Origin: Streptomyces sp. DT2A-34
GTDB taxonomy: Bacteria; Actinomycetota; Actinomycetes; Streptomycetales; Streptomycetaceae
NCBI RefSeq assembly: GCF_030499515.1
Contig: NZ_JASTWJ010000001.1
Location: 2,894,001-2,958,000 of the forward strand
Direction: 5' to 3'
DNA length: 64,000 nt
The notes under the pieces are model-generated. The model worked only from the letters and a program-made list of their open reading frames with translations, made no database searches and had not been told where the DNA came from. Below, piece by piece: positions 36,789 through 46,206 of the stretch; position 1 is the stretch's first letter; each line of letters opens with the position of its first letter. Position numbers and translations under genes: made by a program.

Positions 36789-37660
36789 CGCGGGCCCGCT
36801 CCCTCAGCCGATCCCTCACCCGCGCCCTCCCGGTCGCCCCCGCCGTCGTCCTCCTGCTCCTCTTCCTCGCCGGCCCCATCGCCTACTGCGCCTACATCGC
36901 CTTCACCGACCTCCAGCTCACCGGCCAGGCCGAGGACTCGTTCGTCGGCTTCGACAACTTCCGTACGGCGTTCGGTGACGAGGCGTTCCTCAACGCGGTC
37001 TGGCTCACCCTCGTCTTCACCGTCGTCTCCGCCCTGCTCGGGCAGAACACCCTGGGCCTGGCCCTGGCCGCCCTGATGCAGCGCGCGTCGAAGCCCGTGC
37101 GCACACTGGTGGGCGGCATCGTCATCACGGCGTGGGTCCTGCCGGAGGTCGTCGCCGGCTTCCTGCTCTACGTCTTCTTCCGTCGCGAAGGCACCCTGAA
37201 CGCCATCCTGGACTGGCTCCGACTCCCCACCCAGAACTGGCTGTTCACCCTCCCGATCCTGGCGGTGTCCTTCGCGAACGTCTGGCGGGGCACGGCCTTC
37301 TCCATGCTGGTGTACTCGGCGGCCCTCAACGAGATCCCCAAGGAGATCACCGAGGCGGCCGAGGTGGACGGCGCCGGCGGCTGGCGCCGTATGTGGCACA
37401 TCACGCTCCCGATGATCCGCCGCTCCATCGGCACGAACCTCATGCTGATCACCCTGCAGACCCTGTCCGTCTTCGGCCTGATCTGGGTGATGACGAGGGG
37501 CGGCCCGGGCGGCAAGAGCCAGACGCTCCCGCTCTTCATGTACGAGGAGGCGTTCCAGAAGAGCATGATCGGCTACGGCACGGCGGTCGCCCTGCTGCTG
37601 TTGGTGGTGGGCTCGTTGTTCTCGGCGGTCTACCTGCGTCTGCTGCGAACGGAGGTCTGA
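36785..37660 (+). CDS. ABC sugar importer permease 1 (MalF type)
   Basis: A 291-residue membrane protein with about six helices. The EAA motif reads EITEAAEVDGAGGWRRMWHITLP and contacts the ATPase. It starts at ATG 36785, 25 nt after the binding-protein stop. The second permease starts 6 nt after its stop, so they form a heterodimeric channel made from one transcript. Confidence 0.92.
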   Translation: MTRARSLSRSLTRALPVAPAVVLLLLFLAGPIAYCAYIAFTDLQLTGQAEDSFVGFDNFRTAFGDEAFLNAVWLTLVFTVVSALLGQNTLGLALAALMQRASKPVRTLVGGIVITAWVLPEVVAGFLLYVFFRREGTLNAILDWLRLPTQNWLFTLPILAVSFANVWRGTAFSMLVYSAALNEIPKEITEAAEVDGAGGWRRMWHITLPMIRRSIGTNLMLITLQTLSVFGLIWVMTRGGPGGKSQTLPLFMYEEAFQKSMIGYGTAVALLLLVVGSLFSAVYLRLLRTEV

Positions 37661-37666
37661 CGCCGC

Positions 37667-38506
37667 ATGCCCCGCACCGTCTCGTCCCGACGCACCACCC
37701 ACCGCCTGGCCGCAGACGCCGGCCTCCTTGCGGTGGCCGCGGCCTTCGTACTCCCGCTCGCCTGGGTGCTCCTCTCCGCCCTGGACACGAACGCGAACCT
37801 CCGGGTGAAGCTCCCCGACGGCGCGACCCTGGACAACTTCGACGCGGTCCTGACGCCCGACATCACCTTCACCCCCCTGCTCAACAGTCTGCTCCTGTGC
37901 GGCGGGGGAACGGCCCTGACGGTGGTGTGCGCGGCGCTGGCGGCGTACCCCCTGTCGCGGTTCCGGTCGCGGCTCAACCGCCCGTTCCTCCTCACGGTCC
38001 TCTTCGCGACGAGCCTGCCGATCACGGCGATCATGGTTCCGGTGTACGCCCTGTTCGTGCGGGTGAACCTGATCGACACCATGCAGGGCACGACCTTCTT
38101 CTTCGCCGCCTCTCAACTGCCGTTCGCCATCTGGCTGATGAAGAACTTCATGGACGGAGTGCCGAAGGAACTGGAGGAGGCGGCCTGGACGGACGGCGCG
38201 TCGTCGCTTCAGTCGCTGATGCGGATCGTGCTGCCGCTGATGGGGCCCGGTGTGGCAGTGGTGACGGTGTTCTCGTTCGTGATGATGTGGGGGAACTTCT
38301 TTGTGCCGTTCATGCTCCTGCTCACCCCCGACCAGATGCCGGCCTCCGTGAGCATCAACGAGTTCTTCGGCAACCGCGGGATGGTGGCGTACGGCCAGCT
38401 CGCGGCGTTCTCGATCATTTACTCGACGCCGGTGATTTTGCTTTATGTGCTGGTGGCGCGGCGGTTGGGTGGGGGGTTCGCGTTGGGTGGGGCGGTCAAG
38501 GGGTGA
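37667..38506 (+). CDS. ABC sugar importer permease 2 (MalG type)
   Basis: A 279-residue membrane protein with six helices and the EAA motif KELEEAAWTDGASSLQSLMRIVLP. ATG 37667 has GGAGG upstream, inside the end of permease 1. Its 3' end overlaps the convergent STAND gene by 11 bp, with no room for a terminator. Confidence 0.92.
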   Translation: MPRTVSSRRTTHRLAADAGLLAVAAAFVLPLAWVLLSALDTNANLRVKLPDGATLDNFDAVLTPDITFTPLLNSLLLCGGGTALTVVCAALAAYPLSRFRSRLNRPFLLTVLFATSLPITAIMVPVYALFVRVNLIDTMQGTTFFFAASQLPFAIWLMKNFMDGVPKELEEAAWTDGASSLQSLMRIVLPLMGPGVAVVTVFSFVMMWGNFFVPFMLLLTPDQMPASVSINEFFGNRGMVAYGQLAAFSIIYSTPVILLYVLVARRLGGGFALGGAVKG

Positions 38507-40664
38507 GCTCGTCGGCCCGGGTACGGGCGTGGGCGGCTTCCGCGGATGCCTCGGCTCGGGTGTAGGCATGGGCTGCCTGAAGCCAGTTGGCGCGCGCATG
38601 GGGGAGGTTGTCGGCCGCTTCCCAGGCACGCGCCAGGTTTGCGAGAGCACGACCTGTGCCATACCTGTCCTCGAACTCCCGGCAGATCTCCAGATGCTTG
38701 CCGTACGCCTGGATGGCCTCCTCCACCCGGCCCGCCTTCCTCAAGGCACGGCCGAGATCGTTCCACGCCCTGCCTTCGCGGTAGCGGTCCCCACCAGCCT
38801 GGAACAGATCGCGGGCGCGGGTGTAGGCATCGACTGCCTCCTCCAGCTGCCCCGTGTCCACGAGGGCAAGGCCCAGGCCATTCCACGCCATGCCCTCGTG
38901 GTAGTGATCGCCGAGGACTTGAAGCATGTCGCGGGCACGGATATGAGCTGCGATCGCCTCCTCCGCCCGGCCCACCTCCCGCAGGGCGTAGCCGAGGCCG
39001 CCCCACGAGGCGGCCTCCCGGTAGCGGTCGCCGGCAGCCTGACACAGGTCACGAGCACGGATGTGTGCTGCGATCGCCTCCTCTCCCCGGCCCGCCTCCC
39101 GCAGGGCGAAGCCGAGGCCGTTCCAAGCGTGGGCCTCCGCAGAGCGGTCACCGATACGAGAGGCAGCTTCCTGAGCAGCTTGAGTAACAGTGATCCAGTC
39201 GCCGAAGAACCTTCGCCAGCGCAAGTACTCCCCCAGGCATGCGGCCAGGCGCACCGCCGCCTCCGCGAACCGCTCCTCGCTCACCCACGCCGCCGCTGCC
39301 ACCAGCCCCGCCCGTTCCCCGTCCAGCCACGCCAACGCCTGCCCTCGTTCCGTGAACCGCTCCGGCTCCACGATCCCCGGCAGCCACCGCAACCGGGCAT
39401 CCGCCGCACCCGCCCCTCGCATGTAGAACTCAAGCAACCGTTCCCTCGCCGTCTCCCCCTCCTCCCGCAAGCCCGCATCCGCGGCCACCACACCCACGCC
39501 GAACACTCGCACCAGGTCATGCAACCGCCACCGCCCACGCCCGCTCCCTCGCTCGACAAGGTGAGAGCGGGCCAGCGCGTCCAAGGTCCGAGTCGGCGGG
39601 AAATCCTCCCCGGCCAAAGCAGTTACGGCCTCGGCAGTCACCTCTGCCCCTGGTGCGAGGGCAAGCAGCCGTAGCAACCGGGCCTGATCAGGCGGCAAAC
39701 GCCGATACGACAGGTCGAAGGCGGCACGGACACTGCGCTCCCCGTCGTCGAGATGGATCAGCCGGTCGCGGAACTCCAAGAGCTCACCGGCCAGTTCGGC
39801 AACGGGCTTGCCCCGGTCCAGCACCAGCAGTGCCGCCGAGATCTGGAGGGCCAGCGGCAGGTGGCCGCAGTGGGAGGCGACTTCCTTCGCGGCCTCGGGC
39901 TCGTCGGTGACCCGGCTGTCGGCCGGATCGGCGATCCGCAGCACACGGTCGAGAAGCTCGTATGCCTCGCCAGGAGTCAGCTCGTCCAACGCCAGTAATC
40001 GTGCCCCCAGTTGGGGCAACTTGTTCCGCGAGGTGACCAGCAACCGATGCCGTACATCACCGGGAAGCAGCGGCCGCACCTGGTCCGGCGATGAAGCGTT
40101 GTCGGCCAACACCAACACGGCCCCGCGCTCCCGCCGTCGCTCAGCAAGCAGCGACCGGTACAGCGCACCCCGCTCGTCCGCCCGTACCGGAATGTGCTCC
40201 GGCTCCGCGCCGAGCGCCCGCAGCAGCGTCTCCAGCGCCTGCTCCCCCGTAACGGGATCGTCGTCGTACCCGTGCAGGTCCAGGAAGAGCACCCCGCCCG
40301 GGAACCACCCCTTCTCGCACGCCTCGTGAGCGGCCTCCACCGCAAGGGCGGTCTTGCCGATACCGCCGAGCCCGGACAAGGCGGCGACCAGCACCGGTAC
40401 GGAGCCGCCGTCGGCCGCGGACGGATCAAACGTGTCGAGCAGTCGCCGCAGTTCGTCACCCCGCCCGGTGAACCCGGTCACCCGCGCGGGCAGCGCGTCC
40501 AGAGCCGTAGGAGCAGCCGCGTACTGGTAGACGCTCCCCTTCGCGACGACGGTCCCCTTGAACTCCCCTCCCCCGAAGTCAAGATGATCCCCGCCGTACC
40601 GCCCGCCACCCTCACCGACCATCGCGCCGCCCCCGTACCGCCTCCGACCCTCGCGCACCCACAC
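38496..40664 (-). CDS. STAND NTPase, NB-ARC plus TPR with N-terminal glycine-rich motif (NLR-like sensor 2)
   Basis: A 722-residue protein. The N-terminus (residues 23-42) is the motif YGGDHLDFGGGEFKG..VVAK, matching the C-terminus of PNP gene 1. Then come FTGRGDELRRLL, Walker A GLGGIGKTA, LVLADN, LLVTSRNK, a GHLPLALQ motif, a winged helix (WRLHDLVRVFGV) and about five 40-residue TPRs. It has no effector domain of its own. GTG 40664 is chosen because AGGAGGGG at 40671-40678 lies 6 nt upstream; ATG 40622 would shorten it by 14 residues but keep the motif. It is divergent from the fused PNP gene by 64 bp. Confidence 0.88.
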   Translation of the reverse strand: MWVREGRRRYGGGAMVGEGGGRYGGDHLDFGGGEFKGTVVAKGSVYQYAAAPTALDALPARVTGFTGRGDELRRLLDTFDPSAADGGSVPVLVAALSGLGGIGKTALAVEAAHEACEKGWFPGGVLFLDLHGYDDDPVTGEQALETLLRALGAEPEHIPVRADERGALYRSLLAERRRERGAVLVLADNASSPDQVRPLLPGDVRHRLLVTSRNKLPQLGARLLALDELTPGEAYELLDRVLRIADPADSRVTDEPEAAKEVASHCGHLPLALQISAALLVLDRGKPVAELAGELLEFRDRLIHLDDGERSVRAAFDLSYRRLPPDQARLLRLLALAPGAEVTAEAVTALAGEDFPPTRTLDALARSHLVERGSGRGRWRLHDLVRVFGVGVVAADAGLREEGETARERLLEFYMRGAGAADARLRWLPGIVEPERFTERGQALAWLDGERAGLVAAAAWVSEERFAEAAVRLAACLGEYLRWRRFFGDWITVTQAAQEAASRIGDRSAEAHAWNGLGFALREAGRGEEAIAAHIRARDLCQAAGDRYREAASWGGLGYALREVGRAEEAIAAHIRARDMLQVLGDHYHEGMAWNGLGLALVDTGQLEEAVDAYTRARDLFQAGGDRYREGRAWNDLGRALRKAGRVEEAIQAYGKHLEICREFEDRYGTGRALANLARAWEAADNLPHARANWLQAAHAYTRAEASAEAAHARTRADELTP

Positions 40665-40707
40665 GGTACGCCCCTCCTGCGCGCCCAACCCCCGCTCTGG
40701 CCAGCCG

Positions 40708-40728
40708 ACTTGGCAGTACCGTGAAGCG
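40708..40728 (+). promoter_or_regulatory. Leaderless-type promoter of fused PNP-STAND gene
   Basis: ACTTGGCAG then TACCGT (40717-40722) and 6 nt to the GTG start, the same arrangement as at 32357. The 64-bp divergent region must also contain the promoter of the leftward STAND gene. Confidence 0.6.
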
Positions 40729-43566
40729 GTGCCCGTCACCCCACCCACGGTCGCCGTGCTCACCGCACTGCCACTCGAATACCTGGCGGTCCGCGCCCAC
40801 CTCACGTCCATCGAGAAGCGCGTGCACCCCGACTACGGCACCCGGGCCGAGGTGGGCCGACTCCCCGGAACCCCCTGGCAGATCGCCCTCCTGGAACTGG
40901 GCGAGGGAACCCGCGCGGCAGCCGCCCTCACCGAGCGTGCGATGACCTGGTTCACCCCACAAGCGGCGCTCTTCGTCGGTGTGGCGGGCGGTCTGAAGGA
41001 CGACATCGACCTCGGCGACGTCGTCATCGCCACCAAGGTGTACGCCATCCACGGTGGCAAGGAGTCCCCCGACGGCTTCCTCGACCGCCCGGAAAGCTGG
41101 CACGCCCCGCACCACCTCGACTCGGCGGCCCGGCAGGCCCTGCGCGGCGAACCGCACATCCACTTCAAACCGATCGCCGCCGGCGATGTCGTCCTCGCCG
41201 CCGCGGACTCACCCCTCGCCCAGCGCATCCGGCAGCGCTTCAACGACGCCGTGGCCATCGAGATGGAGGGCTCCGGCGTGGCGCACGCGGCTCACCTCGC
41301 CGGTACAGCGGGCGGCGCGTTGATCATCCGGGGCATCAGCGACAAGGCGGACGCCGGCAAGGCCGAGGCGGACGGGCAGGGCTCCCAGCCGCACGCCGCC
41401 GCGCGGGCCGCCGAGGCGGCGATCGCCGTACTCCACGAGCTGGAACCGAAGGAGAAGGCACCACCGCCACGCACCCCCCACTGGACCGGCCAGACCCATG
41501 GCCCGGTCCCCACCGCCTCCACGACGCTCCCGCCCCGCCCTCTCGGCTTCACCGGACGATCGGCGGATCTGAGCCACCTGCTCACCCACCTCGCCCCCGC
41601 CCCCGCCCCAGCACCGGACGGCACGACCGCACCCGCTCTGCTCATCTCCGCCGTCACCGGTCTGGGCGGCATCGGCAAGACCGCGCTGGCGATCGAGGCC
41701 GCTCACCAGGCATGTGCGTCGGGCTGGTTCCCCGGCGGGACGCTCTTCGTCGACCTGCGCGGCTACGACGAGAACCCGGTCACCGCCGACCAGGCGGTGC
41801 TCGCCCTTCTGGATGCTCTCGGCGTGCGTGACGCAGAGCTGCCGACGACCACGGCACGCCAGTACGACGCTTACCGGGCCCGCCTCTGCGAGCGCCGTCC
41901 CCGAACCCTGCTGATCCTCGACAACGTCTCGGACCCGTCCCAGTTCCTCCCCCTCCTTCCCGGCACCGGCCACCACCGCATCCTGATCACCTCCCGCGAC
42001 CGCCCCGACTCGCTCCCTCTGCACGTCGTCAGCCTGGAGAACCTTCCCGAGGACGACTCGACCGCCCTTGTGCGCACGGCCCTCAGCAACGACCCGCGCG
42101 ACGAGCGCCCGTCCCTCGAACCGGATGCTCTGCGCGAACTGACCGTGCTCTGCGGCCACTTGCCTCTCGCCCTCCAGATCGCCGCCGCGATGCTGCGCAG
42201 GCGCCGGCACCGCCTGATCGCCTCACTGGTGGCGGAGATCAGGAAGGCCGAGGATCCGACGGCCGTGCTCGACGGCGGCGCTCGCGGGACCGACCAGTAC
42301 GGACGCTCCCTCGTTCTGCGGCCGGTCCTGGAGACCTCGTACCGACGGCTCTCACCCGCGCAGGCGCGCCTGCTGCGTCTGCTCGCGCTGATCCCCGGCC
42401 CCGACGCAGCCACGGACGCCGTGGCCATCCTGGCCGACCTCGGCATCGACCCCGTTCTGGACCTTTTGGAGGATCTGGCGGCCGCGGGTCTGGTCACGCC
42501 CGTGCGCGGGACCGGGGATGCGGTGCGGTGGCGGTTACACGACCTGGTGCGGGCGTTCGGGGCCGGGCTGGTGGCCACGGACGGGGCGCTCGGTGAAGAG
42601 GGGGAGGCGGCCCGGGAACGGATCCTGGTGTACTACGCGATGTTGGCATCCGCGGCGAATGCCCGTATGGAGTGGCAGTCCGGGTTGGAGGAGGACCCCG
42701 GTTGTTTCGCCACCCGGGCCGAGGCGCTGGCCTGGTTGGACGGGGAGAGGGCAGGACTGGTGGCCGCCGTGCAGTGGGCGGGCGAGGAGCGGTTCGAGAC
42801 AGCCGCGGGGGCACTGGCCGCGTCCTTGGGCGAGTACCTGCACTGGCGGCGGTACTTCGACGACTGGGTTGCCGTGGCCCGCGCCGCTTTCCACCAGACC
42901 GTTTGCCATCTCGGCCGGCGCGAGCTCGAGTCGGTCAAGTGGAGCCGGCTCGGCGTCGCGCTGGGGGAGGCGGGCCGGGTGGAGGAGGCGGTCGAAGCGC
43001 TCACCCGGGCCCGCGACACGTTCCCCGCCGCTGGACAGCCCCACGAAGAGGCCACCGTGTGGAGCAACCTCGGCACCGCTCTGATGTTGGCGGGCCGGAC
43101 GGAGGAAGCGATCGATGCCCACACGCGCGCCCGTGACCTGTGCCGGAGCGCTCGGAACAACCGGGGCGAGGCGGGCGCCTGGTCCGGACTCGGCAACGCG
43201 CTGCGCGACGCGGATCGGATGGAGGAGGCAGTCGAAGCGCTCACCCGGGCCCGCGACCTGCTCCGCACTGCGGGGAGCCCTCACGAGGTGGCCGCCACCT
43301 GCAGCAATCTCGGCGTCACCCTGCACGAGGCAGGTCGGACGCAAGAAGCGATCGAGGCGCTCACCACCTCCTTGGGTATCTGCCGGGAGTTCGAGGACTG
43401 GTACCACACGGGCTTCGTCCTCGAACACCTGGCCTGGATCCATGAGCACACCGACGTGCCCGCCCAGGCCCGCATCGCTTTCGTCCAGGCCGCCGATGCG
43501 TACGGACGTGCGGGCGCCCCCGACGACGCCGCACGGTGCCGCACCTGGGCCGAAGGCCTGTCATAG
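40729..43566 (+). CDS. Fused PNP effector - NB-ARC - TPR STAND protein (NLR-like sensor-effector 3)
   Basis: A single 945-residue protein. The PNP domain covers about 1-235 (VAVLTALPLEYLAV, FVGVAGGLKDDIDLGD, AIEMEGSGVAHAAH, IIRGISDKAD). A short linker with THGPVPTAS leads to the NB-ARC at about 265-530 (FTGR, Walker A GLGGIGKTALAI, LLILDN, RILITSRDRP, GHLPLALQ). A winged helix and six or so TPRs (about 730-930) follow. Effector and sensor in one chain is a complete bacterial NLR. Activation would switch on nucleoside or ATP cleavage; this is inferred from PNP effectors of known defence systems. It is presumably leaderless from GTG 40729. Confidence 0.9.
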   Translation: MPVTPPTVAVLTALPLEYLAVRAHLTSIEKRVHPDYGTRAEVGRLPGTPWQIALLELGEGTRAAAALTERAMTWFTPQAALFVGVAGGLKDDIDLGDVVIATKVYAIHGGKESPDGFLDRPESWHAPHHLDSAARQALRGEPHIHFKPIAAGDVVLAAADSPLAQRIRQRFNDAVAIEMEGSGVAHAAHLAGTAGGALIIRGISDKADAGKAEADGQGSQPHAAARAAEAAIAVLHELEPKEKAPPPRTPHWTGQTHGPVPTASTTLPPRPLGFTGRSADLSHLLTHLAPAPAPAPDGTTAPALLISAVTGLGGIGKTALAIEAAHQACASGWFPGGTLFVDLRGYDENPVTADQAVLALLDALGVRDAELPTTTARQYDAYRARLCERRPRTLLILDNVSDPSQFLPLLPGTGHHRILITSRDRPDSLPLHVVSLENLPEDDSTALVRTALSNDPRDERPSLEPDALRELTVLCGHLPLALQIAAAMLRRRRHRLIASLVAEIRKAEDPTAVLDGGARGTDQYGRSLVLRPVLETSYRRLSPAQARLLRLLALIPGPDAATDAVAILADLGIDPVLDLLEDLAAAGLVTPVRGTGDAVRWRLHDLVRAFGAGLVATDGALGEEGEAARERILVYYAMLASAANARMEWQSGLEEDPGCFATRAEALAWLDGERAGLVAAVQWAGEERFETAAGALAASLGEYLHWRRYFDDWVAVARAAFHQTVCHLGRRELESVKWSRLGVALGEAGRVEEAVEALTRARDTFPAAGQPHEEATVWSNLGTALMLAGRTEEAIDAHTRARDLCRSARNNRGEAGAWSGLGNALRDADRMEEAVEALTRARDLLRTAGSPHEVAATCSNLGVTLHEAGRTQEAIEALTTSLGICREFEDWYHTGFVLEHLAWIHEHTDVPAQARIAFVQAADAYGRAGAPDDAARCRTWAEGLS

Positions 43567-43586
43567 TCCGCCCCTGCTCGGCGTCC

Positions 43587-44024
43587 CTACTCGGGCAGCA
43601 CTCCCGCCCGAAACACCTCCACCCCCACAACCCTCCGCACCCGCACCGGCTCGATCAGCAGCATCACCCGCCGCTCCCCCGGCAACAGCCACGGGTACCG
43701 CTCCTCCCCGATGTACTTCTGCGCGAGCCGGTCCATCGCCCGCTCCGCCACCTCGCCCTCCACGAACCGCACGACCCGGCCCCGGATCTCAGCCCGGTCG
43801 TAAGGGTTGTCCACATCATGGTGGGAGAGGGAAACGTTGGGATTGAGCCGCAGGTTGTCCACCTTCACGCGCCCGATCGACGTGTTGACCATGGCGTACT
43901 CGTCTTCGATGTCCGCCCACATGGGCGATACCTGCGGCATCCCGTCCGGGCCCACCGTCGCCAGATGCCAGAAGTTCGGCGCGAGGAGGCGCTCGCGAAT
44001 ATGCCCGTTGAGCTTGCCGTTCAC
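43587..44024 (-). CDS. PPOX-class (pyridoxamine 5'-phosphate oxidase-like) flavin/F420-binding protein
   Basis: A 145-residue split-barrel protein with NFWHLATVGPDGMPQVSPMWAD and LSHHDVDNPYDRAEIRGRVV, typical of the F420- or FMN-dependent PPOX family of actinomycetes. The substrate is unknown. GTG 44024 has AAGGTGG upstream. It is convergent with the fused PNP gene, about 20 bp apart. Confidence 0.85.
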   Translation of the reverse strand: MNGKLNGHIRERLLAPNFWHLATVGPDGMPQVSPMWADIEDEYAMVNTSIGRVKVDNLRLNPNVSLSHHDVDNPYDRAEIRGRVVRFVEGEVAERAMDRLAQKYIGEERYPWLLPGERRVMLLIEPVRVRRVVGVEVFRAGVLPE

Positions 44025-44175
44025 CGGCAGTCACCACCTTCCGGGGCCGCCACCGTGACGACCTGGCGCCATCCTGGCCGCCGCCCCGTGCCGGTCGACA
44101 GACGATCTTCAGCCAGTGGCGAACCCACCAGTAGCCGTAGCTTCCTACAATCCGTGATCCTGGCCGAACAGACCG

Positions 44176-44204
44176 TAGTCACCCCACTCCGCCCGGCCTA
44201 CGTT
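44176..44204 (+). promoter_or_regulatory. Promoter of XRE regulator, probably leaderless
   Basis: TAGTCA (44176-44181), a 17-bp spacer and TACGTT (44199-44204) are followed 6 nt later by GTG 44211. The spacing places transcription initiation at the start codon. Confidence 0.5.
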
Positions 44205-44210
44205 GTGCCC

Positions 44211-44948
44211 GTGCGCCGACCCCCAGCCCAACCGAACCAGCCCCCCGACCGCTCGAACCGCCGGAACCCGCCCGCTCCCCCGTTCAACGCCCCCGCCGCC
44301 CGCCGCCTGCGGGCCGGGCTCAACATGGGGCCCGAACACGTCGCCTACGGCATGCGGGCCTCGTACGGGCTCCCCTACGTCACCGGGGACCTCGTCGTCG
44401 CCTGGGAACGTGAGCTCGCCTCCCCGAACAGCAATGAGCTCACCGCCCTCGCGGGCGTGCTGTGGTGCTCGCCCAGTGAGCTGCTCGGCAAGCCGAGGAC
44501 GCTGCGCGAGCACCGCATCGCCCGTGGGCTGGCGCCGGAGGACGTGGCCCGGGCCGTCGGGCACGAGCTCGGCGCGTATCTCCGTATGGAGGAGAACGAC
44601 GACTGGCACGGCAACGACCGTCAGTCCGCCGCCCTCGCGGAGGCCCTCGGGCTGACGCTCCCGGACTTCATCACCGTCACCGGCCGTGACGCGAAGCTCG
44701 GCGAGCTGCTGCGCAGTGCCGTGTCGACGCGCTGGCAGGCGTACGTGCGGCCGGTGGGCAAGATGGTGCCCCTGGACCGGCGGCTCCTGGAGAACGCCCT
44801 CCAGGAGCTGCATCAGGACTACCAGGGGCAGATGACCGCCACGCTCAGCTGGGGCGGCGGTGGCAGTGACTCCAGCGCGGCCGGCCGCGAGTTCCTGGAG
44901 CGGATCGTGGAGCGCTTCTGGGCGACGGTCGGGGGAGGCACCACCTGA
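44211..44948 (+). CDS. XRE-type helix-turn-helix DNA-binding protein
   Basis: A 245-residue protein. A Pro-rich N-terminus precedes two HTH-like segments (RRLRAGLNMGPEHVAYGMRASYG... and LREHRIARGLAPEDVARAVGHELGAYLRME). A C-terminal domain of ~90 residues has no recognised fold and ends in FLERIVERFWATVGGG. Targets are unknown; pfkA is convergent. GTG 44205 is an alternative start two codons upstream. Confidence 0.75.
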   Translation: MRRPPAQPNQPPDRSNRRNPPAPPFNAPAARRLRAGLNMGPEHVAYGMRASYGLPYVTGDLVVAWERELASPNSNELTALAGVLWCSPSELLGKPRTLREHRIARGLAPEDVARAVGHELGAYLRMEENDDWHGNDRQSAALAEALGLTLPDFITVTGRDAKLGELLRSAVSTRWQAYVRPVGKMVPLDRRLLENALQELHQDYQGQMTATLSWGGGGSDSSAAGREFLERIVERFWATVGGGTT

Positions 44949-45015
44949 GCCTCCGGCCCGGCGTTCTCAGGCCCGTAGTCGTTGCCGTTCGGCGTCCGGA
45001 CGATCGTGTGCCGGT

Positions 45016-46041
45016 CTAGAACACCGACTCCGCCTCGTCCATCCGGTCCTTCGGCACCGTCTTCAGCTCGGTCACCGCCTCCGCCAGCGGCACCATCACG
45101 ATGTCGGTCCCGCGCAGCGCGGTCATCCTGCCGAACTCGCCCCGGTGCGCGGCCTCCACCGCGTGCCAGCCGAAGCGGGTGGCGAGGACGCGGTCGTACG
45201 CCGTGGGCACACCGCCGCGCTGGACATGGCCGAGGATGACCGGCTTGGCCTCCTTGCCGAGCCGGCGCTCCAGCTCGAACGCCAGCGCCGTACCGATGCC
45301 CTGGAAGCGCTCGTGGCCGAACTTGTCGATCGCGCCCTTGCCGTAGTCCATGGTGCCGTCGGCGGGGTGGGCGCCCTCGGCGACGCAGATCACCGCGAAC
45401 TTCTTGCCGCGCGCGAAGCGCTCCTCGACCATTTTCACGAGGTCGGCCGGGTCGAACGGGCGCTCCGGGAGGCAGATGCCGTGCGCACCCGCCGCCATGC
45501 CGGACTCCAGCGCGATCCAGCCCGCGTGGCGGCCCATGACCTCCACGACCATCACCCGCTGGTGGGACTCCGCCGTCGTCTTCAGGCGGTCCATGGCCTC
45601 GGTGGCGACACCGACCGCCGTGTCGAAGCCGAACGTCCGGTCCGTCGACGAGATGTCGTTGTCGATCGTCTTCGGGACGCCCACCACCGGCAGGCCCGCG
45701 TCCGACAGCATGCGCGCCGCCGTCAGGGTGCCCTCGCCGCCGATCGGGATCAGCGCGTCGATGCCGAAGTCCGCGACCATGTCCTCGGCCCGCTCGCAGG
45801 CCTCGCGCAGCCGGTCGCGCTCCAGTCGGGAGGAGCCGAGGATGGTGCCGCCCCGGGCCAGGATGCCGCTCACGCTGTCCAGGTCGAGGGCACGGTAGCG
45901 ACCGTCCAGCAGGCCCGAGTAACCGTCCTCGAAGCCGATGACCTCGTCGCCGTAGTTGTCGACCGCCCGGTGCACGACCGACCGGATCACGGCGTTCAGG
46001 CCGGGGCAGTCGCCGCCTGCGGTGAGAACTCCGATACGCAT
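45016..46041 (-). CDS. pfkA: 6-phosphofructokinase
   Basis: A 341-residue glycolytic kinase making fructose-1,6-bisphosphate. The ATP/PPi site shows TAGGDCPGLNA and IPIGGEGT, where the Gly corresponds to ATP use. PKTIDND carries Lys where classic bacterial ATP-PFKs have Gly. This mixed signature is known for Streptomyces ATP-PFKs. MGRHAGW and the C-terminal QRGGVPTAYDR substrate motifs are intact. ATG 46041 lies 95 nt downstream of a good sigma-70-type promoter. Confidence 0.95.
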   Translation of the reverse strand: MRIGVLTAGGDCPGLNAVIRSVVHRAVDNYGDEVIGFEDGYSGLLDGRYRALDLDSVSGILARGGTILGSSRLERDRLREACERAEDMVADFGIDALIPIGGEGTLTAARMLSDAGLPVVGVPKTIDNDISSTDRTFGFDTAVGVATEAMDRLKTTAESHQRVMVVEVMGRHAGWIALESGMAAGAHGICLPERPFDPADLVKMVEERFARGKKFAVICVAEGAHPADGTMDYGKGAIDKFGHERFQGIGTALAFELERRLGKEAKPVILGHVQRGGVPTAYDRVLATRFGWHAVEAAHRGEFGRMTALRGTDIVMVPLAEAVTELKTVPKDRMDEAESVF

Positions 46042-46135
46042 CGCGCTGTGTCTCCTGCTCGCTGTTGATACCGGTGAGCCAGTCCGATTGTTTCACGTTC
46101 CGAAGGCCCCTGTCCGACCCTGGATCCTGACGGGC

Positions 46136-46164
46136 GCCTTATCCAGCGGCAAGGGTATTGTCAA
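46136..46164 (-). promoter_or_regulatory. Sigma-70 (HrdB)-type promoter of pfkA
   Basis: On the minus strand TTGACA (46164-46159) is separated by exactly 17 bp from TAAGGC (46141-46136). It is the best consensus promoter in the window and lies 95 nt upstream of pfkA. Confidence 0.65.
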
Positions 46165-46206
46165 GAGGGTTTCGCTCACCTCACTGGGCGATTTTGCGAC
46201 CCTTGA

